From NCBI GenBank assembly GCA_963734595.1, contig CAVTHV010000018.1:248001-312000 (forward strand): a stretch of 64,000 bases of DNA. Direction: 5' to 3'. Numbering within the stretch: position 1 is the first letter of the stretch; every line of letters starts with the position of its first letter. Below, in pieces: positions 36,712 through 45,732 of the stretch. The stretch comes from CAKKQX01 sp963734595. GTDB taxonomy: Bacteria > Pseudomonadota > Gammaproteobacteria > Burkholderiales > SG8-41. The notes beneath the pieces were generated by a model. That model ran no database searches, was not told the DNA's origin, and saw only the letters and a list, made by a program, of their open reading frames with translations. Position numbers and translations under genes: made by a program.

Positions 36712-38180
36712 GTGAAGCGGAGCATTGTTATCGTCTGGATTGCGCTGCTGCTTGGCGCGTGCTCGCTCGGCCCCGACTACAAACGGCCCGACGTCAAGGT
36801 TCCGGATGCGTTTCGCGGGAGAGACGGCGCCGGCCGACAGCAAATCCCTCGCCGATCTGGCATGGTGGGATCTCTATCGCGATCCGGTGCTGGAGAAGCT
36901 GATCAAAACCGCGTTGCGGCAGAACTACGATGTCCAGATCGCGCTGGCGCGCGTCGAGGAATTCCGCGCGCAGGCCGGCGTCGCCGGCTTTGGCTCGATA
37001 CCGCAGGTGTCGGCCGGCGGGAGCGCCACCCGCTCCCGCGTTTCGACCGTCGGGCCCGAATCCGCTGCCGGGGAGCGCCGCGCCGGTGCGCACGACCTAC
37101 GACGCCGGGATAGACGTTTCGTACGAAGTCGACTTGTGGCGGCGCATCGCCAATATCAACGAGGCGGCGAGGGCCGATCTGCTTGCCTCCGAGTTTGCGC
37201 GCGATACGGTCAGGGTTTCCGTTATCGCCAGTGTGGCCAACGCCTATTTCAATTTGCGCGCGCTCGATCAGCAGCTTTTTGTCACGCAGCGCACCGTCGC
37301 CACGCGGGAGAAATTTCTCGAGCTGACGCGCGCGCAGTTCAAGCGCGGCGTGGTGTCGGGGCTCGACGTCAATCGCGCCGAGGCCAGTCTTGCGACCGCG
37401 CGCGCTGCTGTTCCCCTTCTGAAAAGCCAGGTTGCCCAGACCGAAAACCAGCTGCAGATATTGCTGGGAGAAAACCCCGCGCCCATCGTGCGGGAGGCCG
37501 TGTCGGATGCGCAGTATTTCCCGCTGCCGCCGGAAGTGCCCGCGGGACTGCCGGCATCGCTGCTCGAGCGGCGGCCCGATCTGCGCCAGGCGGAGAGCAA
37601 TCTGCTCGGCGCGGATGCGCGCCTGAAGGCGGTCAAGGCGTCGCTGTTTCCGACCATTTCGCTGACGGGAAGCCTGGGATCGCAAAGCGCCGCGCTCTCC
37701 GACCTGTTCACCGGACCGGCGAGAATCTGGACGTTCGGCCTGGCCTTGCTGCAACCGATCATCGACGTCAACCGCAACGTTTACCAGGTCGACATTTATA
37801 CCGCGCGCGAGAAACAGGTGATGCTGCAGTACCAACAGACGGTCGCGCAGGCATTTCGCGAAGTGGCGGACGCGCTGGCTGACCGCCAGGGATTCAGCGA
37901 GTCCCTGCGCAACCAGGACGAGCAGGTCGCGGCGCTGCGCGCTGCCAACGAACGCGTGCTGAAACGTTACCGATCCGGTTACTCCTCGTATTTCGAGGTG
38001 ATCGATGCCGACAGCGCCCTGTTCGCGGCGGAGCTGTTGCGCCTGCAGGTCTATCGGAACACGTTGACCTCCCTGGTGCAGCTCTACAAGGCGCTCGGCG
38101 GTGGGTGGGAACCCCCGCCATCGACCATCGGCTCGAACGGTGGCGCCGGCGACCAGGTGGCGGGCGTCGCCCGAAAGTAA
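36712..38180 (+). CDS. Outer-membrane factor of the RND pump, NodT/OprM type (two frame shifts)
   Basis: About 489 residues; starts at GTG 36712 three bases after the pump stop. The lipoprotein signal MKRSIVIVWIALLLGACSLG leads to GPDYKRPDVKVP, typical of NodT-type channels. The body contains the repeated OEP domains: AARADLLASEFARDTVRVSV, YFNLRALDQQLFVTQRTVAT, RPDLRQAESNLLGADARLKA, KASLFPTISLTGSLGSQSAA and RYRSGYSSYFEVIDADSALF. Shifts near 36823 and 37075 break the frame. It forms the trimeric exit channel through the outer membrane. Confidence 0.9.
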
Positions 38181-38425
38181 CGCTGTCTTCCCCGGTGTTT
38201 TCACCAACACCACTCTTCGCGCAGGGCCGGGTGCGCGCTCAGCTGTCCTGACAGTCCCATCCGCAATTCTGGCGGTCCTACGCCTAAGCGGCTGTTTTTA
38301 ATGAATAAAGATGTTCATAAAAACTGTCTATTTGTATCAAATAATTGTTCTATTAATAGCGTAAGTCGCGCCATATTATCGACTTACGGGTTCAGTAGAA
38401 CTCATCAACTTTGAAGGAGAGGGCG

Positions 38426-39124
38426 ATGCTCACCTTGCGCAAAAGCGAACAACGCGGCCATGCCAACCACGGCTGGCTCGACAGCCATCACACGTTCTCA
38501 TTCGCCGATTACCACGACCCGAAAGAGATGGGCTTCGGGGCGCTGCGCGTGATCAACGAGGACCGGGTCGAGCCGGGCCAGGGGTTCGGCACGCACGGCC
38601 ACCGCGACATGGAGATCATCACCTACATCCTCGAGGGCGCGCTCGAGCACAAGGACAGCATGGGCAACGGCTCGGTGATCCGGCGCGGCGATGCGCAGCG
38701 CATGAGCGCGGGCCGCGGCGTCAGGCACAGCGAATTCAATCACTCGCCGGACGAGGCGGTGCATTTTCTGCAGATCTGGATCGAGCCCCGCGTGACCGGT
38801 ATCGAGCCGGGTTACGAAGAGAAGCGCTTCGCCGACGCGGACAAAAAAGGACGCCTGCGGCTGATCGCGTCGCCCGACGGGCGCGACGGCTCGGTGACCA
38901 TCCACCAGGACGCTTATCTCTACGCGACGCTGCTGGATAAAAGCGACGCGGTGACGCACAAGCTTGCGCCGGGCCGCAAAGCCTATGTGCACGTTGCGCT
39001 GGGCACGCTGCAAGTCAACGGCACGCCGCTGAAGGCCGGCGACGGCATGAAAGTCAGCGACGAGAGCGGAATCACTTTTGCCGGCGCCGACAACGCCGAA
39101 GTGCTGCTGTTCGATCTGGCATAG
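38426..39124 (+). CDS. Pirin family protein (YhhW-like)
   Basis: 232 residues of the bicupin pirin family. Metal ligands appear in FGTHGHRDMEIITYILEG (two His) and GRGVRHSEFNHS (His and Glu), as in E. coli YhhW, which has quercetinase activity in vitro. The start is ATG 38426 after AAGGAGA; homologues begin LTLRKSEQRGHANHGWLDSH. It heads a same-strand series with wrbA (31 bases on), a DODA-type dioxygenase, DedA-rhodanese and DoxX, a combination suggesting quinone or aromatic-stress handling. The 245 bases upstream are AT-rich and probably hold the promoter. Confidence 0.92.
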   Translation: MLTLRKSEQRGHANHGWLDSHHTFSFADYHDPKEMGFGALRVINEDRVEPGQGFGTHGHRDMEIITYILEGALEHKDSMGNGSVIRRGDAQRMSAGRGVRHSEFNHSPDEAVHFLQIWIEPRVTGIEPGYEEKRFADADKKGRLRLIASPDGRDGSVTIHQDAYLYATLLDKSDAVTHKLAPGRKAYVHVALGTLQVNGTPLKAGDGMKVSDESGITFAGADNAEVLLFDLA

Positions 39125-39155
39125 CGGATTCAATTTCATTTTTCAGGAGCAAATC

Positions 39156-39782
39156 ATGACGACCAGAATTCAGGTGGTGTTTTACAGCATGTATGGGCAC
39201 ATCTACAAAATGGCCGAGGAAATCGCCGCCGGCGCGCGCGAGGTGAAGGACACCGAGGTCACGCTGCTGCAGGTGCCGGAACTCGTGCCCGACGACGTGC
39301 TCGAAAAAAGCGGCGCGAAAGCGGCGCGTGCGCCGTTTGCGAAAGTGCCGTTCGCGCGTCCCGACCAGCTGGCGGAAGCCGATGCGATCATCTTCGGCGC
39401 GCCGACGCGTTTCGGCAACATGCCGGCGCAGATGCGCAACTTTCTCGACCAGACCGGCGGCCTGTGGATGAAAGGCGCGCTGATCGGCAAGGTCGGCAGC
39501 GTGTTTACCAGCAGCGCCACCCAGCACGGCGGGCAGGAGAGCACCATTCTGTCGTTTCACACCACGCTGTTGCACCAGGGCATGGTGATCGTGGGCGTGC
39601 CGTACTCCGAACAGCGCCAGATGACGATCAGCGAGATCAGCGGCGGCAGCCCGTACGGCGCATCGACCATCACCGGCGGCGACGGCTCGCGCCAGCCTTC
39701 GGCCAATGAACTCGCGATCGCGCGCTTCCAGGGCCGGCATGTTGCGACCATCGCAGCGCAGCTCCAGCGCGGCCGCGGATAA
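39156..39782 (+). CDS. wrbA: NAD(P)H:quinone oxidoreductase, WrbA type
   Basis: 208 residues. FMN enzyme reducing quinones by two electrons. FMN phosphate loop VVFYSMYGHIYKMAEEIAAG, APTRFGNMPAQMRNFLDQTG (FMN ring region), TSSATQHGGQESTILSFHTT, and the end SGGSPYGASTITGGDGSRQP. All are characteristic of WrbA. ATG 39156 has AGGAGC before it. Part of the pirin cluster. The next gene starts 8 bases past its stop, so translation is probably coupled. Confidence 0.95.
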   Translation: MTTRIQVVFYSMYGHIYKMAEEIAAGAREVKDTEVTLLQVPELVPDDVLEKSGAKAARAPFAKVPFARPDQLAEADAIIFGAPTRFGNMPAQMRNFLDQTGGLWMKGALIGKVGSVFTSSATQHGGQESTILSFHTTLLHQGMVIVGVPYSEQRQMTISEISGGSPYGASTITGGDGSRQPSANELAIARFQGRHVATIAAQLQRGRG

Positions 39783-39789
39783 GCGACAA

Positions 39790-40632
39790 ATGCGCAACCT
39801 GCCCGCGCTCTTTGTCTCGCACGGCGCCCCGACTCTGGCGCTGGAGCCCGGCGCGACCGGGGCGAGACTGCGGAGTCTGGCTGCGGCGCTGCCGCGCCCG
39901 CGGGAAATACTGGTGATTTCGGCGCATTGGGACACGGCGGTTCCGCGCGTGGGCGCCGCCGCCGCGCAAAAGCTGATTTACGATTTTTCCGGATTCCCGG
40001 ACGAGCTGTACCGGATCCGCTATCCCGCTCCCGGCGCGCCGCAACTTGCGCGCAGGGTCATCGCACTGTTGGATGAAGCCGGGATCGCTGCGGAATCCGA
40101 TGCCGGGCGCGGGCTGGATCACGGCGCGTGGGTGCCGCTGCTGTTCATGTATCCGGATGCGACGGTTCCGGTGACGCAGCTTTCGCTGCAGTCGCGGCTG
40201 GGCCCCGCTTATCATTACCGTCTCGGACAGGCATTGAGCACGCTGCGCGCGGAAGGCGTGCTGATCGTCGGCTCGGGCAGCTTTACGCATAATCTGTACG
40301 AGGTCGGCCGGCATGCCGTGGATGCGGCACCCGAGTCCTACGTCGGAGAGTTTCGCGAATGGATGCGCGCGGAGCTCAATGCCGGGCGCCTGGAGAATCT
40401 CTTCGATTACCGCCGACTCGCGCCGCACGGTGCGCGCGCCCACCCGACGGAGGAACACCTGTTGCCGCTGTTTGTCGCAATGGGTGCGGCGGGCGCGCGG
40501 CTGCAGGCACGGCACCTTCACGACGCGACGACCTACGGCATTCTGGCGATGGACATCTTCGCGTTCGGCAACGACAATGCCGGAACCGCGGCCCAAAGCA
40601 GCGATGTGCCGCATCCGCACCGGGAAAACTGA
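39790..40632 (+). CDS. DODA-type (LigB-like) extradiol dioxygenase
   Basis: 280 residues, similar to the 4,5-DOPA extradiol dioxygenase YgiD. Likely metal ligands: LFVSHGAPTL, VISAHWDTAV, RGLDHGAWVPLLFMYPDATV and HPTEEHLLPLFVAMGAAGA. The family opens catechol rings between a hydroxylated and the next carbon with Fe or Zn. The C-terminal ATTYGILAMDIFAFG matches YgiD-like proteins. Eight bases after wrbA and 4 bases before the DedA gene: clearly one operon. The natural substrate is unknown. Confidence 0.9.
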   Translation: MRNLPALFVSHGAPTLALEPGATGARLRSLAAALPRPREILVISAHWDTAVPRVGAAAAQKLIYDFSGFPDELYRIRYPAPGAPQLARRVIALLDEAGIAAESDAGRGLDHGAWVPLLFMYPDATVPVTQLSLQSRLGPAYHYRLGQALSTLRAEGVLIVGSGSFTHNLYEVGRHAVDAAPESYVGEFREWMRAELNAGRLENLFDYRRLAPHGARAHPTEEHLLPLFVAMGAAGARLQARHLHDATTYGILAMDIFAFGNDNAGTAAQSSDVPHPHREN

Positions 40633-40635
40633 AAC

Positions 40636-41616
40636 ATGGAAATGTCGAGCCTGCTTGCACAATACGGCCTCGCGCTCGTCTTCGCCAACGTGCTGCTGGC
40701 CCAGGCCGGCGTGCCGCTGCCGGCGGTGCCGCTGCTGGTCGTGGCGGGCGCGTTCGTGGCGCACGGTCAGCTCCCGCTGGCGCCGCTCATCGCGGTCGCG
40801 ATCGTGGCTTCTCTGCTCGGCGACGTGCCGTGGTATATCGCGGGCCGGCGTTACGGCTACCGCATTCTGCGCACCTTGTGCCGGATCGCGATCGAGCCCG
40901 ATTCCTGCGTCAAGCAGACCGAGAACATATTCGAGCGCTGGGGCGCGCCGTCGCTGATGGTGGCCAAATTCATCCCCGGCTTTTCCACGGTCGCGCCGCC
41001 CCTGGCCGGCACCATGAAGCTGGGTTTCGGGCGGTTCGTGCTGTTCAGCGCCATCAGCGCGCTGTTGTGGGCGGGGGCGTCGATTGCCGCGGGCGCGTTT
41101 TTCAGCTCCGAAGTCGAATGGGCGCTCACGCGGCTCCAGGACATGGGCAGCGACGCGCTGCTGGTGATCGCGGCGGCCATCCTGTTCTATCTCGGCGTCA
41201 AGGCCGTCGAACGCTACCTGCTGATCCGGTTTTTGCGCATGGTGCGGATCGGCGTCGAGGAGCTGCGTCAGCTGATCACGCAAGGCGAGCGGCCGGTGAT
41301 TCTCGACGCGCGCTCGGCGCTCGCGCGCCGGCAGGATCCGCGGCACATCCCCGGCGCGATCGCGGTGGACATGGTGGCGCCCGAGGCGCATCTCGCTGCG
41401 GTGGAGCCCGACCGCGACGTGGTCGTCTATTGCAGTTGACCGAACGAAGCGAGCGCGGCGCGTGTCGCCCGCCTGTTGATGGACAAGGGGTTCAAAAGGG
41501 TGCGCCCGCTCGAAGGCGGCATCGAAGCCTGGATCGCCGCCGGATGGGAAGTGGCGGTGTATGAATCATGGATAACTGAGGAAGGAGGGGACTATGGACA
41601 AGCTCTGCGAACTTGA
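40636..41616 (+). CDS. DedA family membrane protein fused to rhodanese domain, in-frame TGA at 41437
   Basis: The first 200 residues are a DedA/SNARE-associated membrane protein: LLAQAGVPLPAVPLLVVAGA, LLGDVPWYIAGRRYGYRILR, VAKFIPGFSTVAPPLAGTMK. From about 215 a rhodanese domain follows (RPVILDARSALARRQDPRHI, PGAIAVD). At residue 268 the frame has TGA within VVVYCS-X-PNEASAARVA; related proteins I recall have Cys there (YC.CPNEAS). The same frame continues without break as LLMDKGFKRVRPLEGGIEAW and IAAGWEVAVYES, stopping at 41614. So the TGA is Sec, a substituted Cys codon, or a true stop. DedA proteins are flippase-like; the fusion's function is unknown. Confidence 0.82.
41455..41472 (+). promoter_or_regulatory. 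Possible SECIS-like hairpin after TGA 41437
   Basis: GC-GGCG (41455-41460), loop CGTGT (41461-41465), CGCC-C-GC (41466-41472, C 41470 bulged). The loop starts 22 nt after the TGA and has G at its second position, as in the UGSC hairpin. In GC-rich coding sequence a stem like this can arise by chance. Confidence 0.35.
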
Positions 41617-42014
41617 CGAAACAATACGGACCGCTCGGCGGCAGAATCCTGTTGTCGTTGATGTTCATCATCTCGGGATGGGGCAAGGTCACCGGTTTCT
41701 CCGGCACCGCCGGCTACATGGCGAGCATGGGCATGCCGCATCCGGAACTGTTGCTGCCGTTTGCGATCGCCATCGAACTGGGCGGCGGCCTGATGCTGCT
41801 CTTCGGCTGGAAGACGCGCCTCGCCGCGCTTGCGATGTTCCTGTTCATCATCCCGACAACGCTCATCTTCCACAATTTCTGGGCGGCGGATGCGGCGAAC
41901 GCGCAGAACCAGATGATCCATTTCATGAAGAACGTCACCATCATGGGCGGCATGCTGTACGTGATGGCCTTCGGCGCCGGACCGCTGAGCCTCGACAACC
42001 GCAAGAGCGGCTGA
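41594..42014 (+). CDS. DoxX family membrane protein (one frame shift near the start)
   Basis: About 139 residues with four membrane segments: GGRILLSLMFIISGWGKVTG, LLLPFAIAIELGGGLMLLFG, ALAMFLFIIPTTLIFHNFWA and FMKNVTIMGGMLYVMAFGAG. ATG 41594 has GGAAGGAGGGG before it, giving MDKLCE; then one extra base near 41612 must be removed to reach LTKQYGPLGGRILL. The second DoxX gene at 47773 begins MEALCRLSQTYAPLLGRILL and supports this reading. The start overlaps the DedA-rhodanese end. DoxX proteins accompany quinone and thiosulfate oxidation genes; molecular role unclear. Confidence 0.85.
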
Positions 42015-42089
42015 ACCCAGGCCGCGCCGACCGCTTAGTGTGATAACCTGAGCGCGCCCGCCGCGCCCGGTCGCGGTGGTACCATTGAC

Positions 42090-43697
42090 ATGTCCGATCA
42101 GCGCGCTCCCGATTCTTCTCCTGCCATGTCGCCCTGGGCTCCGCTCGGGCGGCCGCTGTTTCGCTATCTGTGGATCGCGACCGTCGTCTCCAACATCGGC
42201 TCGTGGATGCAGGACGTCGGCGCCGGCTGGCTGATGACCACGCTCGCGCCGGAGCCGATCATGGTGGCGCTGGTGCAGACCGCGACGACGCTGCCTTTCG
42301 TGCTGCTCGTGCTGCCGGCGGGCGCGCTCGCCGATATCATCGACCGCCGCCGCTACCTGATCGCCGTCCAGATCTGGATGCTGGCGGTATCGGCGACGCT
42401 CGGCGTGCTGACGCTGCTGCAGATCACGAACGCCTGGACCCTGCTCGTTTTCACCTTTGCGCTGGGGATCGGCACCGCGATGATGATGCCGGCATGGTCG
42501 TCGATCATGCCCGAGCTGGTGCCGCGCGAGCAGCTGCAGCCGGCCATCGTGCTGAACAGCGTCGGCATCAATCTGTCGCGCGCGATCGGGCCGGCGGTGG
42601 CGGGCGTGATCGTATCGGCGGTCGGCTCGTGGGCGGTGTTTCTGCTGAATGCGCTGTCCTATCTCGGCGTGATCGCCGTTCTGATCTGGTGGCAGCGCGA
42701 GCAGCCCAAGCGCGCGTTGCCCTCCGAGGGCCTCGTCGGCGCCTTTCGCAGCGGCCTGCGTTTCGTGTGGAACGCGCCCGCGTTGCAGACGGTGCTGGTG
42801 CGCACTTGCGGCTTCTCCATTTTTGCGAGCGCGACGTGGTCGCTGTTCCCGCTGATCGTGCGCCACGAACTCGGCCGCGGCTCGGAAGTCTACGGCGTGC
42901 TGCTCGCGTGCATCGGCGTCGGCGCGGTCAGCGGCGCCATGGTCCTGCCGCGGCTGCGCGCGCGTTTCTCCAGGCATGTGCTGGTGGCGGCCGCCACGCT
43001 CGTGTATGCAGGCGCGGCGCTGACGCTCGCCTACGTGCGCAATGTCTACGTGCTGGGAGGGGCGATGTTCGCGACCGGCACGGCGTGGCTCACCGTGCTT
43101 TCCGCGTTGCAGGTCACCGCCCAGACCGCGCTGCCGGCGTGGGTGCGCGCGCGCGGGCTGGCGGTATACATGGTGGTGTTCATGGCGGGGATGGCGGGCG
43201 GCAGCGCCCTGTGGGGCCACGTCGCGTCGGTGGCCGGCATTCCCATGGCGTTGACCATAGCCGCGGCCGGTGCCGTCGCCGGCATCGCGCTCACGTGGCG
43301 CTTCAAGCTTGGCGCACAGGAAGCGGTCGATCTCGCGCCGTCGATGCACTGGCCGGCGCCGCTCGTCAGCTCGGAACCCGAGCCGGAGCGCGGCCCGGTG
43401 ATGGTGACCATCGAGTACCTGATCGAGCCGGCACGGACGGCGGACTTCGTCGCGGCCATGCAGGACATGCGCCGCATACGCCAGCGCGACGGTGCCTTTT
43501 TCTGGGAACTGTTCCAGGATGCCGCCGATTCGGCGCGCTTCGTCGAATGTTTCATGACCGAGTCGTGGGTCGAGCACCTGCGCCAGCACGAGCGGGTCAC
43601 CGTGGCCGACCGCAAGGTCCAGCAGCGGATCGATGCGTTTCACGTCGGCGGCGAGCGGCCGCGGGCATCGCATTTGCTGGCCGGCATACTGCCATGA
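42090..43697 (+). CDS. MFS transporter (EntS-like) with C-terminal monooxygenase-like domain
   Basis: 535 residues, intact. Twelve-helix major facilitator of the MFS_3/EntS group: FRYLWIATVVSNIGSWMQDV, LVLPAGALADIIDRRRYLIA (loop 2-3 motif), GPAVAGVIVSAVGSWAVFLL, and a second half beginning VLVRTCGFSIFASATW. From about residue 440 a soluble domain follows (VTIEYLIEPARTADFVAAMQ, RRIRQRDGAFFWELFQDAAD, HLRQHERVTVADRKVQQRID), resembling an antibiotic-biosynthesis-monooxygenase-like ferredoxin fold. This fusion recurs in alpha- and betaproteobacteria as far as I recall. Substrate unknown. Confidence 0.88.
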   Translation: MSDQRAPDSSPAMSPWAPLGRPLFRYLWIATVVSNIGSWMQDVGAGWLMTTLAPEPIMVALVQTATTLPFVLLVLPAGALADIIDRRRYLIAVQIWMLAVSATLGVLTLLQITNAWTLLVFTFALGIGTAMMMPAWSSIMPELVPREQLQPAIVLNSVGINLSRAIGPAVAGVIVSAVGSWAVFLLNALSYLGVIAVLIWWQREQPKRALPSEGLVGAFRSGLRFVWNAPALQTVLVRTCGFSIFASATWSLFPLIVRHELGRGSEVYGVLLACIGVGAVSGAMVLPRLRARFSRHVLVAAATLVYAGAALTLAYVRNVYVLGGAMFATGTAWLTVLSALQVTAQTALPAWVRARGLAVYMVVFMAGMAGGSALWGHVASVAGIPMALTIAAAGAVAGIALTWRFKLGAQEAVDLAPSMHWPAPLVSSEPEPERGPVMVTIEYLIEPARTADFVAAMQDMRRIRQRDGAFFWELFQDAADSARFVECFMTESWVEHLRQHERVTVADRKVQQRIDAFHVGGERPRASHLLAGILP

Positions 43698-43726
43698 ATG
43701 TCATTTCAAAATGCCAACAAAAAACA

Positions 43727-43808
43727 ATAGACAGGATTACAGGATTTACATGATTTTCCCGGGTTCCAATCTTGTTCACCCTGTAAATCCTGTCCATAGC
43801 CTGTCTTT
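43727..43808. repeat. ACAGGATTTAC-type inverted repeat
   Basis: AGACAGGATTACAGGATTTACA on the left and TGTAAATCCTGTCCATAGCCTGTCT on the right form long inverted arms around a spacer of about 30 bases. The unit ACAGGATT(T) recurs with about 9-nt period, like the other two classes but with a different sequence. Confidence 0.75.
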
Positions 43809-43852
43809 TGAATCGCTCAAGTTTGTCCAATTGAAAAACGAAGGAGATCCAC

Positions 43853-44455
43853 ATGCAGGAAAGAAAAGCAGTCACCAGCGTTCCGATTCACGATCTTCTC
43901 GCGAACCGCTGGAGTCCGCGTGCCTACGACGCCGGCAAGCCGGTCAGCCGCGCGCAGATCGCGGCGTTGCTCGAAGCGGGGCGCTGGGCGCCGTCGTGCA
44001 ACGGCGACGAGCCGTGGCGCTATCTGGTCTGGGACAGGAGCCGCGACCCGCAGGGCTGGCAGCGGGCGTTCGACTGCCTGTCCGAGAGCAATCAGAAGTG
44101 GGTGAAGAACGTGCCGCTGTTGATGTTGTCATGCGCGGGCAGCGCTTTTGCGCACAACGGCAAACCCAACCGCTGGACGCAGCACGACACCGGCATGGCC
44201 AGTCTTTCCATCGCGCTGCAGGCCGTGGCGCTCGGCCTGATCGCGCACCAGATGGGCGGCTTCGACGCGGACAAGGCGCGCGCGGCGTTCGGCATTCCCG
44301 CCGAATACACGCCGATGGCCATGATCGCAATCGGCTACCAGGCCGAGCCCGATGTCCTCGACGAGGAAACCAAAGCGAAGGAGTTGCGGCCGCGCGGACG
44401 CAAGCCGCTGGGCGAACGCTTTTTCGAAGGCGCGTGGGGCAAGCCGGTCGCGTGA
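43853..44455 (+). CDS. Nitroreductase family protein
   Basis: 200 residues. FMN-dependent NAD(P)H oxidoreductase fold: LLANRWSPRAYDAGKPVSRA (phosphate-binding Arg/Ser), LLEAGRWAPSCNGDEPWRYL, TGMASLSIALQAVALGLIAH and YTPMAMIAIGYQAEP. The members reduce nitroaromatics, quinones or enones. Longer tail KELRPRGRKPLGERFFEGAW is usual in this subgroup. ATG 43853 follows AAGGAG. No operon partner downstream, since the next gene is convergent. Confidence 0.92.
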   Translation: MQERKAVTSVPIHDLLANRWSPRAYDAGKPVSRAQIAALLEAGRWAPSCNGDEPWRYLVWDRSRDPQGWQRAFDCLSESNQKWVKNVPLLMLSCAGSAFAHNGKPNRWTQHDTGMASLSIALQAVALGLIAHQMGGFDADKARAAFGIPAEYTPMAMIAIGYQAEPDVLDEETKAKELRPRGRKPLGERFFEGAWGKPVA

Positions 44456-44467
44456 CCGGGCGGCGTT

Positions 44468-45311
44468 CTATACGTCCTGCGGGCTTTCGGCCAGCGCCGA
44501 ACTGTGGGCCTTGATTTCGCGCACGGGTTTGTCGCCGCGGATGCTGCGGCCCGACGGCAGCCACGTGCAGACCGCGGCGCCGGGCGCCCAGATGGTCTTG
44601 TATATCGCCGGGAACGAAGAACTCGACGAACACCATGTCTTCGTCGCCGCTCGCTCCGGAGGTAATGCCGCTCGCGGTCGTCGTAGTAGATCAGGTCGCC
44701 CTTGTTGCACCGGGAACGGGCTTTCGTTGGCATACGCGGTGCCGCTGCCCTTCAGCACGTACATGAAATGCTCGGCGCCTTCGTGATGATGGTTCGAGGC
44801 CTCGGTGCCCGCCGGGTAGATGATCATCTCGCCCTTGATCGCCTTCGTGCCGAACAGCTTGGGCGTCACGACGTAGATGCGCTTGCGCGCGTCGTGCTCG
44901 GAGTCGAGCACCGGCTCGCGCGTCCAGTCGACGATGCGGAACCCGGGCGGATTCGACGCGAAGCCGGCATCGAAACGGCCGGCGTCGGGCACTTCGGCGT
45001 AAAGCAGCGCGGCGGCCGCCGGCGTCGCGCAGCGTGCCTTTGAAGCCCGGCGGCAGAAACACGATATGGGCATCGGTCAGGTGCTCTTTGCGCTGCGCGT
45101 GCTCGAGCGTGGTCTCGCCCTCGAGCATCTGGAACCAGGCGAGGTTGCCCGCGGCCACGGTCAGTTTCAGCGCGGCGCCCGGCGCCAGCGTCAGGCGGTC
45201 GAGCAGGATATTGGTGCCTTTGACGCGCGCATCGGTGAGCAGGCGCTGGCGTTTGACTTTGTCGGCGATGGTCTCGGCGGCGATGGTGCTTTCGTTGATT
45301 GTCACGGCCAT
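44468..45311 (-). CDS. Cupin-domain (bicupin) protein (three frame shifts)
   Basis: About 281 residues. N-terminal cupin without obvious metal ligands (GTNILLDRLTLAPGAALKLT, AWFQMLEGETTLEHA). The second cupin has a full HH..E pattern: IIYPAGTEASNHHHEGAEHF and MYVLKGSGTAY, then QGDLIYYDDRERHYLRS and EDMVFVEFFVPG. Shifts near 45020, 44697 and 44620 interrupt an otherwise continuous product ending IKAHSSALAESPQDV. The arrangement resembles ureidoglycine aminohydrolase-like bicupins, but the substrate is open. ATG 45311 follows AGGAGA. Confidence 0.75.
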
Positions 45312-45498
45312 GTTGTTCTCCTGCAATGCAAGGGTTTGCCGCGGGACGTTGCGCATCCCGGCTCACCAGATAATGTAGTCGCGCGCGGGCGGCGGCGCAA
45401 ATGTTTCGGGCGAAAGCCGTTCAGTCCGGCATAACTTGCCATTTATCCGGCTTTGACCTAGCCTTCCCGGTTCGCCCGTTGGAGAGCTGGAAAAATCG

Positions 45499-45701
45499 AA
45501 AAAGCATTAACGCGAAGGACGCGAAGGTCCGCAAAGGTAACGCGAAAGTAAAAGCTGGATAAAATCAGAATTTAGAAACACGTGCTATGACGCTTTGACG
45601 GGCTTGGTGTTCTGATTTCTGCAATTCTGGTTGTCTTCAATAATCTTTGCGTTTTGCTTGTGCGGTTCCTCGCGTCCTTTGTGTCCTTTGTGTCTTTTTG
45701 A
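45499..45701. repeat. CGCAAAGGA-type inverted-arm repeat
   Basis: Left arm AAAGCATTAACGCGAAGGACGCG and onward to about 45550; right arm TCTTTGCGTTTTGC, then TCGCGTCCTTTGTGTCCTTTG up to 45701. The right arm mixes CGC and TGT units. It fills the divergent gap before the SMP-30 gene. Confidence 0.75.
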
Positions 45702-45732
45702 CGTGCTTTGTCAAGATATCAAGGAGGGGAGA

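Noticed and set aside
41592..43673. Minus-strand open frame of 693 codons opposite DoxX and the MFS gene
   Set aside because: Antisense artefact of the high-GC transporter gene; composition dominated by Arg, His, Gln and Asp, no motif.
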